DNA of 18,813 bases. It comes from Candidatus Omnitrophica bacterium UBA5776 (GTDB taxonomy: Bacteria > Omnitrophota > Gorgyraeia > Gygaellales > Profunditerraquicolaceae). The notes beneath the pieces are model-generated. The model did no database searches. It had not been told where the DNA came from and saw only the letters and a list, made by a program, of their open reading frames with translations. Position 1 is the first letter of the stretch. Each line of letters begins with the position of its first letter. Positions 5,897 to 15,364 of this stretch are shown one piece after another. The DNA lies in contig DIEK01000021.1 in assembly GCA_002418595.1 (NCBI GenBank), forward strand, positions 1 through 18,813, given 5' to 3'. The position numbers and the translations under genes were made by a program.

Positions 5897-7746
5897 GTTT
5901 CGCCGCGCGACAACAACAGGCACAAATCGTCTGGCAACGTTTTGAGCAGCCGGACCGGCCCCGCATTCTCATCGGGTCGGCCACCTGCGGCCGCGCCGCC
6001 GGATCGCTGGAAGTCATGGCCGCCTTTGCCGCCGAACTGGCCAAACAGGGATTGACCGAATCCGTGGACGTGGTCGAGGTCGGCTGCCTGGGCATGTGCT
6101 ATGCCGAGGTGCTGGTGGAGATCCGTGGCCGCGACGGCAAGCGGGTCCTGTACCAGAGTGTGGAGCCGCGCCATGTCGAGGCCTTGGTCGATGCCCAGCT
6201 GGTGCGGGGCGAGGTCTTTGCGCCGCTGGCCCTGGCGGTGATGAACGACACGGATGAAACCGTTCCTGCCTTCACCGACCTGCCGATGATCCAGCCCCAG
6301 GTGCGGATCGTGCTGCGCAACTGCGGCATCATCGACCCGACCAATATCGACCACTACCTGGCCCAGGGCGGCTACAGCGGCATGGCCCGCGCCTTTTCTC
6401 TGGGGCCGGAACAGGTGATCGAGGAGATGAAGGCGTCCGGCCTGCGCGGTCGCGGCGGGGCCGGTTTCCCCACCGGGGTCAAGTGGGGGTTTGCCCGCAG
6501 CTCGGTGGCGGATCAGAAATACGTGATCTGCAACGCCGACGAGGGCGACCCGGGCGCGTATATGGACAGGAGCGTTCTGGAAGGGGACCCGCATTCGGTC
6601 ATAGAAGGCTTGATTATAGCCGGGTACGCCATAGGCGCCGGCAGGGGGTATATGTATATCAGGGCCGAATATCCGCTTGCCGTGGAGCGGGTCAAGAAGG
6701 CGATAGAACAGGCTTATGAATGCGGGCTGTTGGGCAAGAACATTCTGGGGACAGATTTCTCTTTCGACATAGATATACGTCTCGGCGCAGGGGCTTTCGT
6801 CTGCGGCGAAGAGACCGCGCTCATCGCTTCCATCGAAGGAAAACGCGGGACGCCGCGGCCCAGACCGCCGTACCCCTCGGTGTCCGGGTTATGGGGCAAA
6901 CCGACCGCCATAAACAACGTCGAGACCTTGGCGAACGTGCCGTATATTATCCTGGAAGGCGGTGACAAGTTCGCCTTGATAGGCACGGAGAAATCCAAGG
7001 GCACCAAAGTTTTCGCCCTCACCGGCAAGGTCAGAAATTCCGGGCTGGTGGAAGTCCCGATGGGCATCACTTTGCGCGAGATAGTTTTTGATATCGGTGG
7101 AGGCATGCTCGGGGATAAACCGATCAAGGCGGTGCAGACCGGAGGTCCTTCCGGCGGGGTCATACCCGTGGACCAACTGGATACCCCGGTGGATTACGAG
7201 AACCTGCAGAAACTCGGTTCCATCATGGGGTCCGGCGGGATGATCGTCATGGACGAAAGCGACTGCATAGTCGACATCGCCAAGTTTTATCTGGGTTTTT
7301 GCGTGGAAGAATCCTGCGGCAAATGCGCGCCGTGCCGCATAGGAGGATACCAGATGCTGAATCTGCTCAACGGCATCGCCGAAGGCGCCGGTTCTCTCGA
7401 GGACCTCGACAAGCTGCGCCGCGTGGCACTGGCAATGCAGAGGGCCTCTCTGTGCGCCCTGGGCCAGACGGCCGCCAATCCGGTAATGTCCACTTTGAGG
7501 TATTTCGAGCAGGAATACCGCGAACACATCGTCAACAGGAAATGCCGTTCGCACAAATGCCGCAGCCTGATGACGTATTCCATAATACAGGATAAATGCA
7601 AACGCTGCCGCGTGTGTGTGATCAATTGTCCGGTCAACGCCATAGAAGGCGACAGGGAAAAAGGTTTCTTTATAGACGTTTCTAAATGCGTGAAGTGCGG
7701 CAAGTGTTTTGAAGTCTGCAAATTCCAGGCCATCGCCAAGGAGTGA
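5893..7746 (+). CDS. hydB: [FeFe]-hydrogenase NAD(H)/flavin subunit HydB (NuoF-like), possible chimera
   Basis: 617 residues with the full HydB layout. An N-terminal thioredoxin-like domain carries C32, C65 and C69. The NuoF core has the NAD-binding GRGGAGFPTG (186-195), the FMN segment NADEGDPGAYMDR (214-226) and an N3-type [4Fe-4S] site (C475, C478, C481, C521). A C-terminal bacterial ferredoxin domain has two [4Fe-4S] sites (C569/572/575/579 and C599/602/605/609). The N- and C-terminal additions separate HydB from plain NuoF. It binds FMN and NAD(H) and is the presumed bifurcation site linking NADH and ferredoxin to HydA. It overlaps hydC by four bases; hydA starts two bases after its stop. 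Codons change sharply at about residue 214-236: before it 0 of 11 Ile are ATA and 0 of 16 Arg are AGA/AGG; in the next ~160 codons 8 of 15 and 5 of 10. The frame is intact, but the gene may not exist in any one genome. Confidence 0.9.
   Translation: MSFAARQQQAQIVWQRFEQPDRPRILIGSATCGRAAGSLEVMAAFAAELAKQGLTESVDVVEVGCLGMCYAEVLVEIRGRDGKRVLYQSVEPRHVEALVDAQLVRGEVFAPLALAVMNDTDETVPAFTDLPMIQPQVRIVLRNCGIIDPTNIDHYLAQGGYSGMARAFSLGPEQVIEEMKASGLRGRGGAGFPTGVKWGFARSSVADQKYVICNADEGDPGAYMDRSVLEGDPHSVIEGLIIAGYAIGAGRGYMYIRAEYPLAVERVKKAIEQAYECGLLGKNILGTDFSFDIDIRLGAGAFVCGEETALIASIEGKRGTPRPRPPYPSVSGLWGKPTAINNVETLANVPYIILEGGDKFALIGTEKSKGTKVFALTGKVRNSGLVEVPMGITLREIVFDIGGGMLGDKPIKAVQTGGPSGGVIPVDQLDTPVDYENLQKLGSIMGSGGMIVMDESDCIVDIAKFYLGFCVEESCGKCAPCRIGGYQMLNLLNGIAEGAGSLEDLDKLRRVALAMQRASLCALGQTAANPVMSTLRYFEQEYREHIVNRKCRSHKCRSLMTYSIIQDKCKRCRVCVINCPVNAIEGDREKGFFIDVSKCVKCGKCFEVCKFQAIAKE
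6532..6603. other. Codon-usage breakpoint inside hydB (probable chimeric or recombination junction)
   Basis: Left of about 6540 the text is GC-rich with GCC, CTG, ATC and CGC dominant. AGG appears at 6568, the first ATA at 6601, and both stay frequent to the window end. The switch falls on the conserved NADEGDPGAYMDR coding stretch, where unrelated HydB/NuoF genes can share a run of identical bases. There is no frameshift, insertion sequence or direct repeat at the site. Confidence 0.75.
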
Positions 7747-7748
7747 AG

Positions 7749-9497
7749 ATGTTGATAAAGGCAAAAATAAACGGCATTGAAGTGCAGGTGGAGAAAGGCA
7801 CCACCATATTGGAAGCGGCCGGCACCGTCCAGGTCAAGATCCCCACGCTTTGCAAACACCCGGACCTCCACGCCTCTGCTGCCTGCGGCATCTGTATCGT
7901 CAAGGTCAAGGGTTCGGCAAGGATGCTGCGCGCCTGCTGCACGCCCCTGGAAGAAGGAATGGATATAATCACGCACGACCCGGAGATCATATCCGTCAGG
8001 CGCACCGTCCTGGAATTGATACTTTCCAAGCATCCCAACGACTGCCTTAAATGCGGGCGCAACAACGATTGCGAATTGCAGAAACTCGCCGCGGATTTCG
8101 GCATCAGGCAGGAATCTTTCAAGAACTTTCTTTCGCCTCTGCCGCCGGACGATTCGACCGGCACCATCGTGCTGGAGCCTCAGAAATGCATCCTCTGCGG
8201 CAGGTGCGTGGACGTCTGTCAGAATATGCAGAACGTCTGGGCGCTTTCTTTCCTGGAGAGAGGGTTCGAAACCCGTATATCTCCGGCAGGGGATATCAAG
8301 CTTGCGGATTCCCCCTGCGTCAGATGCGGACAGTGCTCCAATCACTGCCCGACCGGAGCTATAGTGGAGAAGGACGACACCAACAGGGTCTGGACCGCTT
8401 TACAGGACCCGGATAAATACTGCGTGGTGCAGATCGCCCCCGCCGTAAGGGTGGCGATAGGCGAGGCCTTCGGCTATCCGGTGGGCACAAATCTCACCAA
8501 GAAGCTTTACGCGCTTTTGCGCAGGCTGGGGTTCAAGGCGGTTTTCGACACAAATTTCGCGGCCGATGTTACCATAATGGAAGAAGGCAACGAGTTCGTG
8601 GAGCGCCTCACCAAACAAAAAGGTCCGCTGCCTCTTATTACCACCTGTTGTCCGTCCTGGGTGGATTTTATGGAAAAATTCCATTCCGATATGATCGAAT
8701 ATTTCTCCTCCTGTAAATCCCCGCAGGAGATACTGGGCGTGCTGGCAAAAACCTATTACGCGCAAACGAAAGGCATAGACCCCGCGAAGATATATGTGGT
8801 TTCCATAATGCCTTGCACCTCCAAAAAATACGAGATCAAGAGATGCGAGGAGATGTTCGCTTCCGGCTGTCAGGACGTGGACGTTTCGCTCACCACGCGC
8901 GAACTGGCGAGAATGATAAAGCAGGCCGGTATAGATTTCGTCAATCTCCCGGATGAGGATCCGGACCATATACTGGGGGATTATACCGGGGCCGGCGTAA
9001 TTTTCGGCGCGACCGGAGGAGTTATGGAAGCCGCTTTGCGCACCGCGTATTTCGTGCTGAACGGCAAAAACCTCAAGAAGGTGGATTTCGAAGACCTGCG
9101 CGGGCTTAACGGGGTCAAGGAAGCCGAAGTGCAAATCGACGGTAAAAAGATCCGCGTGGCGATCGCCCACGGTTTGAGCAATGTCGAATACGTGCTGAAT
9201 AAGGTCAGGGAAGCCAAGAAGAACAACCTGGAGATCCCGTATCATTTTATAGAGGTAATGGCCTGCGCCGGCGGCTGCGTCGGCGGCGGCGGTCAGCCTT
9301 ACGGAGTGACCGACGAGTTGAGGAAGAAACGCGCGGGAGGACTTTACCAGGACGACAGGGATTGCAGTGTGAGGTTCTCCCATGAGAACCCTTATATAAA
9401 GAAACTTTATGCGGAATATCTAGGCAAGCCTTTAGGCGAAAAATCCGAGCATTTACTGCATACGCATTACAAGGCCAGGCCGGTCTATGTAAAATAG
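7749..9497 (+). CDS. hydA: [FeFe]-hydrogenase catalytic subunit HydA (trimeric type)
   Basis: 582 residues. Domain order: [2Fe-2S] ferredoxin (C35, C46, C49, C63), His-ligated [4Fe-4S] site (H95, C99, C102, C108), two [4Fe-4S] sites (C147/150/153/157 and C190/193/196/200), then the H-cluster domain. The H-cluster motifs are complete: L1 TTCCPSW at 298-304, L2 MPCTSKKYE at 354-362, and L3 EVMACAGGCVGGGGQP at 502-517, so ligands are C301, C356, C506 and C510, with C300 as the proton-transfer Cys. The acidic TIMEEGNE stretch of the known proton path is kept. It reduces protons or oxidises H2 and receives electrons through HydB/HydC. The protein ends soon after the catalytic domain, without the extra C-terminal [2Fe-2S] domain of Thermotoga HydA, so it is the shorter form. 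GGAG lies five bases before the ATG at 7749. A strong terminator follows. Confidence 0.96.
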   Translation: MLIKAKINGIEVQVEKGTTILEAAGTVQVKIPTLCKHPDLHASAACGICIVKVKGSARMLRACCTPLEEGMDIITHDPEIISVRRTVLELILSKHPNDCLKCGRNNDCELQKLAADFGIRQESFKNFLSPLPPDDSTGTIVLEPQKCILCGRCVDVCQNMQNVWALSFLERGFETRISPAGDIKLADSPCVRCGQCSNHCPTGAIVEKDDTNRVWTALQDPDKYCVVQIAPAVRVAIGEAFGYPVGTNLTKKLYALLRRLGFKAVFDTNFAADVTIMEEGNEFVERLTKQKGPLPLITTCCPSWVDFMEKFHSDMIEYFSSCKSPQEILGVLAKTYYAQTKGIDPAKIYVVSIMPCTSKKYEIKRCEEMFASGCQDVDVSLTTRELARMIKQAGIDFVNLPDEDPDHILGDYTGAGVIFGATGGVMEAALRTAYFVLNGKNLKKVDFEDLRGLNGVKEAEVQIDGKKIRVAIAHGLSNVEYVLNKVREAKKNNLEIPYHFIEVMACAGGCVGGGGQPYGVTDELRKKRAGGLYQDDRDCSVRFSHENPYIKKLYAEYLGKPLGEKSEHLLHTHYKARPVYVK

Positions 9498-9580
9498 GCC
9501 GTTGTCAGGCGCTGGTCCTGAAGGCGAAGAGGCCGTGAGCTTCCGAGCCCAAGGGGAAAAGACTTCCGGCTATGTTTATC

Positions 9581-9620
9581 CCGGTTTTTCTCCGCGGGAT
9601 GGAGAGAAACCGGTTTTTTT
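9581..9620 (+). terminator. Strong Rho-independent terminator after hydA
   Basis: A 13-bp stem (9581-9593 with 9601-9613, one U-G wobble), a seven-base loop and a run of seven T at 9614-9620. It begins 84 bases after the hydA stop and closes the hydrogenase operon. The 83 bases between stop and stem contain short pairing segments but nothing I recognise as a riboswitch. Confidence 0.88.
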
Positions 9621-9635
9621 ATACGCAGTAGAAAT

Positions 9636-9677
9636 CCGCGGAAATTCCCGGCCTGTTCAAGCCGGTAATTTCTGCGG
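9636..9677 (+). repeat. Long imperfect hairpin without T-run
   Basis: CCGCGGAAATT (9636-9646) pairs with AATTTCTGCGG (9667-9677), then after one mismatch CCGGC pairs with GCCGG around an eight-base loop: 16 pairs in total, one wobble. No T-run follows, so it is not a second terminator. It lies between the hydA terminator and a copy of the AGTATCGTGTCCCCG repeat, in the leader of the regulator-hydE pair. It may be a leader structure or part of a repeat element. Confidence 0.5.
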
Positions 9678-9684
9678 CTTGATT

Positions 9685-9700
9685 AGTATCGTGTCCCCGG
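9685..9700 (+). repeat. Isolated copy of the AGTATCGTGTCCCCG repeat
   Basis: The 15-bp core plus a following G match, base for base and in the same orientation, the copy at 11084-11099. This copy lies 26 bases before the regulator gene; the other copies follow hydE, so the motif brackets the two genes. Confidence 0.85.
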
Positions 9701-9726
9701 AAGTTTAAAAAATGGCAGGAGGTGTT

Positions 9727-9981
9727 ATGCAGCGCAGATTGGGGTTCGTGGGAATAATCGTGGATGACAGGGAGAAAACCGCTTCAGCCGTCAACGCCGT
9801 GCTCAGCGAACACGGCGGTATCATCGTAGGCAGGATGGGAATGCCTTACGCGCGCAAGTCCTGCTGCGTGATCACGCTGATCGTGGACGCTTCCACCGAC
9901 GAACTGGGAGCGCTGACCGGAAAACTTGGAGCGCTGCAAGGCGTATCGGTCAAATCGGGACTTGGGAAGCAGTCTAAATGA
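9727..9981 (+). CDS. TM1266-type iron-only hydrogenase system regulator (ACT-like fold)
   Basis: 84 residues, the usual length for this small family. The sequence runs as an ACT/NikR-C-like fold, with GRMGMPYARK (about 35-44) followed by CVITLIVDASTDELGALTGKLG, matching the pattern typical of the TM1266 family found beside [FeFe]-hydrogenase maturation genes. The family is annotated as a putative regulator of the hydrogenase system; no DNA-binding domain is visible and the ligand is unknown. The start at 9727 is chosen because AGGAGGT sits just upstream; the ATG at 9712 would add five residues and swallow that site. It is 21 bases before hydE and presumably co-transcribed with it. Any promoter must lie after the hydA terminator, in the hairpin/repeat region 9621-9726; none is clear. 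Confidence 0.87.
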   Translation: MQRRLGFVGIIVDDREKTASAVNAVLSEHGGIIVGRMGMPYARKSCCVITLIVDASTDELGALTGKLGALQGVSVKSGLGKQSK

Positions 9982-10002
9982 ACCGGCGCGCGGAAGAATA
10001 GG

Positions 10003-11058
10003 ATGAGGGTCGTGTCCAGAGCGGAGTGTCTGATAAACAAGCTTTGCGGACGTGGCAGTCTAAGTAAAAAGGAACTGGCATATCTACTTTCCCGGCGGAT
10101 CTCGTCCGGAGACGAAAGGCTGCTTTTCCGGCGTGCCGACAGCCTGCGGGGCTCGCATGCCGGAGGCGGGATAATAGTGCGCGGCATAGTGGAGTTTTCC
10201 AATATCTGCCGAAACCGCTGCGTTTACTGCGGTTTGAATTCCGGCAACGTCCGCTTGAGGCGCTATTGTATGACAACCGAGGATATCCTTGCCTGCGCGC
10301 GCGCCATATATAAGTCCGGCATCCGGAGCATAGTCCTGCAGTCAGGAGAATCGGCTTCCATCCGGGCGGAGTGGCTGGCGGAAGTGATCAAACGTATAAA
10401 AAAGCTTTATCCGGCGGCAATCACTATTTCCGCGGGGGAGCGCAGCCGCAGTGACTACGCTCTCTGGAAAAAGGCCGGGGCGGACAGGTATCTCCTGAAA
10501 ATAGAGACCACCTGCGCCGACCTTTACCGCCGTTTGCATCCCGGTATGAAACTAAAAACGCGGTTGCTTTGCCTGCGCGCCTTGAAAGAACTTGGTTATC
10601 AAACCGGTTCAGGCTGTATCACCGGTTTACCCGGGCAGACCGCCGAGAGCATAGCGCAAGACCTTTTGTTTTTCCGGCGGTCCGCTATGGGAATGATAAG
10701 TATAGGCCCTTTCATTCCGCATCCGAGAACACCGCTCTCCGCTTGCGCTCCGGCCGATACCGTACCGGTGTTGCGGGCGATAGCGCTTGCCAGACTGCTC
10801 AATCCATGCGCGCACATCCCGGTAACTACAGCCTTGCGCCGTTCTTCCGGCAGAGAGGCATACAAGGCTCTGGAGTGCGGAGCGAACGTGGTAATGTTTA
10901 ATTTCACTCCGGCAGTCTTCCGGCGCCTTTACGATCTTTATCCCGGCAGGTCGAAAGCGCGTTTTGACGCCGGGCGGGAACTGGATGTATTGCGCGCGTA
11001 CGCGGCCCGGGCCGGCAGGGAACTCGATTTTTCCCGGGGGGATTTTCAGTCAGAATAA
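10003..11058 (+). CDS. hydE: [FeFe]-hydrogenase H-cluster radical SAM maturase HydE
   Basis: 351 residues, normal for HydE. The radical-SAM cluster motif is C69-x3-C73-x2-C76 within NICRNRCVYCGLN. Other family signs are LQSGE after the first strands, KIETTCADLYRRLHPGM, GCITGLPGQT and GPFIPHPRTPL, with VTTALR later. HydE acts with HydG and HydF to build the diiron subcluster (CN, CO and azadithiolate ligands) of the hydrogenase; it processes a HydG-derived organometallic Fe-cysteine intermediate. Biotin synthase and PylB share the fold, but the motif set and the hydrogenase context favour HydE. The C-terminal region has no CxxxxxxxCxxC group, so the optional auxiliary cluster of Thermotoga HydE is absent. 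Start: ATG 10003 with GGAAG six bases upstream. hydF and hydG are not in the window. Confidence 0.92.
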   Translation: MRVVSRAECLINKLCGRGSLSKKELAYLLSRRISSGDERLLFRRADSLRGSHAGGGIIVRGIVEFSNICRNRCVYCGLNSGNVRLRRYCMTTEDILACARAIYKSGIRSIVLQSGESASIRAEWLAEVIKRIKKLYPAAITISAGERSRSDYALWKKAGADRYLLKIETTCADLYRRLHPGMKLKTRLLCLRALKELGYQTGSGCITGLPGQTAESIAQDLLFFRRSAMGMISIGPFIPHPRTPLSACAPADTVPVLRAIALARLLNPCAHIPVTTALRRSSGREAYKALECGANVVMFNFTPAVFRRLYDLYPGRSKARFDAGRELDVLRAYAARAGRELDFSRGDFQSE

Positions 11059-11062
11059 TCTT

Positions 11063-11099
11063 CCGGGGACACGATACTTTAAAAGTATCGTGTCCCCGG
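11063..11099. repeat. Perfect palindrome, 18-bp arms with one central base
   Basis: CCGGGGACACGATACTTT and its exact reverse complement flank a single A, beginning four bases after the hydE stop. Each arm contains the 15-bp repeat core (inverted at 11064-11078, direct at 11084-11098). Transcribed, it would form a very stable hairpin that could stop transcription or protect the hydE mRNA end, although no T-run follows. REP-type elements mobilised by RAYT transposases have similar inverted pairs; that link is inference. Confidence 0.9.
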
Positions 11100-11105
11100 A
11101 TAATT

Positions 11106-11123
11106 AAAGTATCGTGTCCCCGG
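11106..11123 (+). repeat. Direct copy of AAAGTATCGTGTCCCCGG
   Basis: Identical over 18 bases to the right arm of the preceding palindrome, 24 bases further on, followed by the same ATAATTA tail. Confidence 0.88.
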
Positions 11124-11139
11124 ATAATTACGTATAATT

Positions 11140-11155
11140 AAGTATCGTGTCCCCG
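11140..11155 (+). repeat. Direct copy of AAGTATCGTGTCCCCG, slightly diverged end
   Basis: Matches the core for 16 bases, 33 bases after the previous copy; the final G is replaced by T, followed by ATAATTT. Short AT-rich spacers separate the copies. Confidence 0.85.
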
Positions 11156-11166
11156 TATAATTTAGA

Positions 11167-11194
11167 TTTACTTTTCGGCCGCAGATGGTAAAAT
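11167..11194 (+). promoter_or_regulatory. Weak candidate promoter for the V-type ATPase operon
   Basis: TTTACT (11167-11172), a 16-base spacer and TAAAAT (11189-11194), just after the repeat array. Transcription would begin only a few bases before the first ATG, giving an almost leaderless message, which fits the lack of a ribosome site there. Weak evidence. Confidence 0.22.
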
Positions 11195-11203
11195 AAATAT
11201 ACT

Positions 11204-11515
11204 ATGAAAGAAGTTGTAGAGCGTATCTTACAGGAAGAACAGGATTCGAAGAAAAAGATCGAACAGGCAAAGCAGCAGGCGGAGCGGATTGTTTCCGAAG
11301 CGCGGGCGCAAGCCTGTAAAATCCTCGAAGAATCTGCGGAACAGTCGCGCGTCTCCGCCCTGGAGCGGCAAAAGGCTGTCCGCGCGGAATACCTTGCCGA
11401 AAAAGAGAGCATGCTAAACGGCGCCCGCGAAGAATACGCGGCCTTGCGCAAGGCAAAAGAAAAGAACGTCCCTTCCGCGGCCCGGAAGATATTCTCCGAA
11501 ATAATTTCCCTGTAG
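11204..11515 (+). CDS. V/A-type ATPase peripheral stalk subunit (G/H type)
   Basis: 103 residues, nearly all charged alpha-helix with regular Glu, Lys, Arg and Ala spacing (about residues 3-85), as expected for a coiled coil. In V/A-type ATPases the G/H subunit pairs with subunit E to form the peripheral stalks that hold the A3B3 head against the membrane subunit I. Sequence alone is weakly diagnostic for such a coiled coil; the call rests on its size and on being first in a V-type operon, where this subunit often lies. The ATG at 11204 has no clear ribosome site. A 99-bp gap without a gene follows, so it may be translated at a different level from the next subunit. Confidence 0.75.
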   Translation: MKEVVERILQEEQDSKKKIEQAKQQAERIVSEARAQACKILEESAEQSRVSALERQKAVRAEYLAEKESMLNGAREEYAALRKAKEKNVPSAARKIFSEIISL

Positions 11516-11614
11516 CGCCCCGCCGGCGGAAAGCCGCGGAAATCAAGAAACCGTAATATTGAAAAGGACCGTAACAGGCAGACGGCGGCGTTTTTACCCA
11601 AGCCGGCCAGAATA

Positions 11615-12664
11615 ATGCAGGATCTAAGTAAATACTCTTTTGCCAACGCCAGGATCAGGGCGATGCTCTCCGCGCTTCTGCCGGAGGAGTTTTTTGTCTC
11701 CTTGACCGGGGCCGGCGACTTGCAGGAAGCGTTGGCGCTCTTCAAGGGAACCGCATATTCTCCGTTGTCGGAAGGTATGAATATATCTTCTTCCGCCGAC
11801 CTGCCCGCCGCCGAACGTTTCATCGCCGCTCACGAATCCGCGGCTTACCGCAAGGTTATTTCGTCTATCTCTTCCGCAAAGGAAAGGGACTTCCTGGCGC
11901 TGCTCCGTCAGAAGCTGGAGATAGAACAGTTAAAGACCGCCTTGCGTATTTGGCACCGCAGGCTGCCTGTCGCCTGGGAAGATTACATAGACAAGACGGG
12001 AAGCGGGTCCGCGCTGGATTTCGGAAAACTTGTCGATGCGGAAAACATCGAGGAGTTTATTCTGCTGCTGGATGATTTGCCGTATAAACGCGCGCTGATG
12101 AGCGGCCGGGAACAATTTAAGCGGGAGGGTAAGCTTTTCTATCTGGAAGTCGCGCTCGATATGGATTATTACGACAGGGTCGCCGCGGCTATCTCCCGTC
12201 TTTCTCCTGCGGACCGCAGGGTCGCTTCTCGTATAATCGGCGTCGAGATAGACATCGAAAACATAAACCTGCTTCTGCGCTTCAGAAAATATTATTCCCG
12301 GAACATGTCGGAAATGCTCGACTGGTTCATCCCTGGAGGCTTAAGGCTCAACAAGGACCATGTGCGGAGCTCCTATACCAGCAACGGGATCACGCAGGTG
12401 GTCAACAGCCTCTCATTGGGTCCCTATTCGCGCATAAAAGGGATATTCGAAGAGAACTTTTTTCTCATTGAGAGTTTTCTCTACGGACTGCTGGCGAAGG
12501 AAGTGAAGGGGGCGCTTTCCGGTTTTCCGTTCACCATAGGAACGGCGATGGCATACCTGGTCTCAAGCCGCAGGCAGGCCGGACTGCTGGTATCCATTCT
12601 TTACGCCAAGGCTTACGGACATTCCAAAGAAAATATAATGCAATCTTTGAACATCGGGGTATAA
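11615..12664 (+). CDS. ntpC: V/A-type ATPase subunit C (d-type)
   Basis: 349 residues. The start, with YSFANARIRAMLSALL, matches the typical opening of NtpC/AtpC proteins, and the helical, hydrophilic body contains IGVEIDIENINLLLRFRKYY, a conserved stretch of this family. The subunit is the funnel-shaped socket that links the central stalk (D/F) to the rotating membrane ring of K subunits. The ATG at 11615 is chosen for the family-like start; no strong ribosome site is visible. It ends two bases before subunit I, so the two are likely translated together. Here C is the second gene of the operon, ahead of I and K; in Thermus and Enterococcus it comes after K/L and E. Confidence 0.9.
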   Translation: MQDLSKYSFANARIRAMLSALLPEEFFVSLTGAGDLQEALALFKGTAYSPLSEGMNISSSADLPAAERFIAAHESAAYRKVISSISSAKERDFLALLRQKLEIEQLKTALRIWHRRLPVAWEDYIDKTGSGSALDFGKLVDAENIEEFILLLDDLPYKRALMSGREQFKREGKLFYLEVALDMDYYDRVAAAISRLSPADRRVASRIIGVEIDIENINLLLRFRKYYSRNMSEMLDWFIPGGLRLNKDHVRSSYTSNGITQVVNSLSLGPYSRIKGIFEENFFLIESFLYGLLAKEVKGALSGFPFTIGTAMAYLVSSRRQAGLLVSILYAKAYGHSKENIMQSLNIGV

Positions 12665-12666
12665 AA

Positions 12667-15044
<2,378 letters not shown>

Positions 15045-15050
15045 TCGGTT

Positions 15051-15353
15051 ATGAGATTATTCTGCATTGCCGACAGCGACAGCGTCCTCGGGTTCAGGCT
15101 GTCCGGTATTGAAACCATGGAAGTCCGCACCGCCAGGGACGCGGAAGAGGCGTTCAAAGTCGCTTTTTCCTCCGAAGGAGTGGGGATCCTGGTCATTACG
15201 CGGAAAGCCGCCGACCTGGTCAGGGACAAGGTGAACGGTATGATATATACCCAGGAAGTCCCGCTTGTTCTGGAGGTGCCTTCGCTGGGGGACAAACCGG
15301 GGGCGGAGAGCGCCGACGATTTGCTTAAAGGCGCGATAGGGATCAGTCTTTGA
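15051..15353 (+). CDS. ntpG: V/A-type ATPase subunit F
   Basis: 100 residues, the usual length. It starts with MRLFCIADSDSVLGFRLSGI, the typical strand-loop opening of the F subunit (response-regulator-like fold), and has VGILVITRKAADLVRD and QEVPLVLEVPS further on. Subunit F binds subunit D in the central stalk and turns with it. It is called NtpG in Enterococcus hirae naming. It starts six bases after the ntpK stop and its stop lies 11 bases before the subunit E start. Confidence 0.93.
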   Translation: MRLFCIADSDSVLGFRLSGIETMEVRTARDAEEAFKVAFSSEGVGILVITRKAADLVRDKVNGMIYTQEVPLVLEVPSLGDKPGAESADDLLKGAIGISL

Positions 15354-15364
15354 GGATGGCCATT

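Noticed and set aside
5893..7746. Respiratory complex I NuoF
   Set aside because: The extra N-terminal thioredoxin-like domain, the C-terminal two-cluster ferredoxin domain and the adjacent hydA fit HydB; no other nuo genes are present.
9502..9708. 68-codon open frame after hydA
   Set aside because: It runs through the terminator, the second hairpin and the repeat copy and has no ribosome site.
11063..11160. CRISPR-like repeat array
   Set aside because: The repeats are only 15-18 bp with spacers of roughly 6-17 bases, one copy is inverted, and no cas genes are near; a REP-like repeat cluster fits better.
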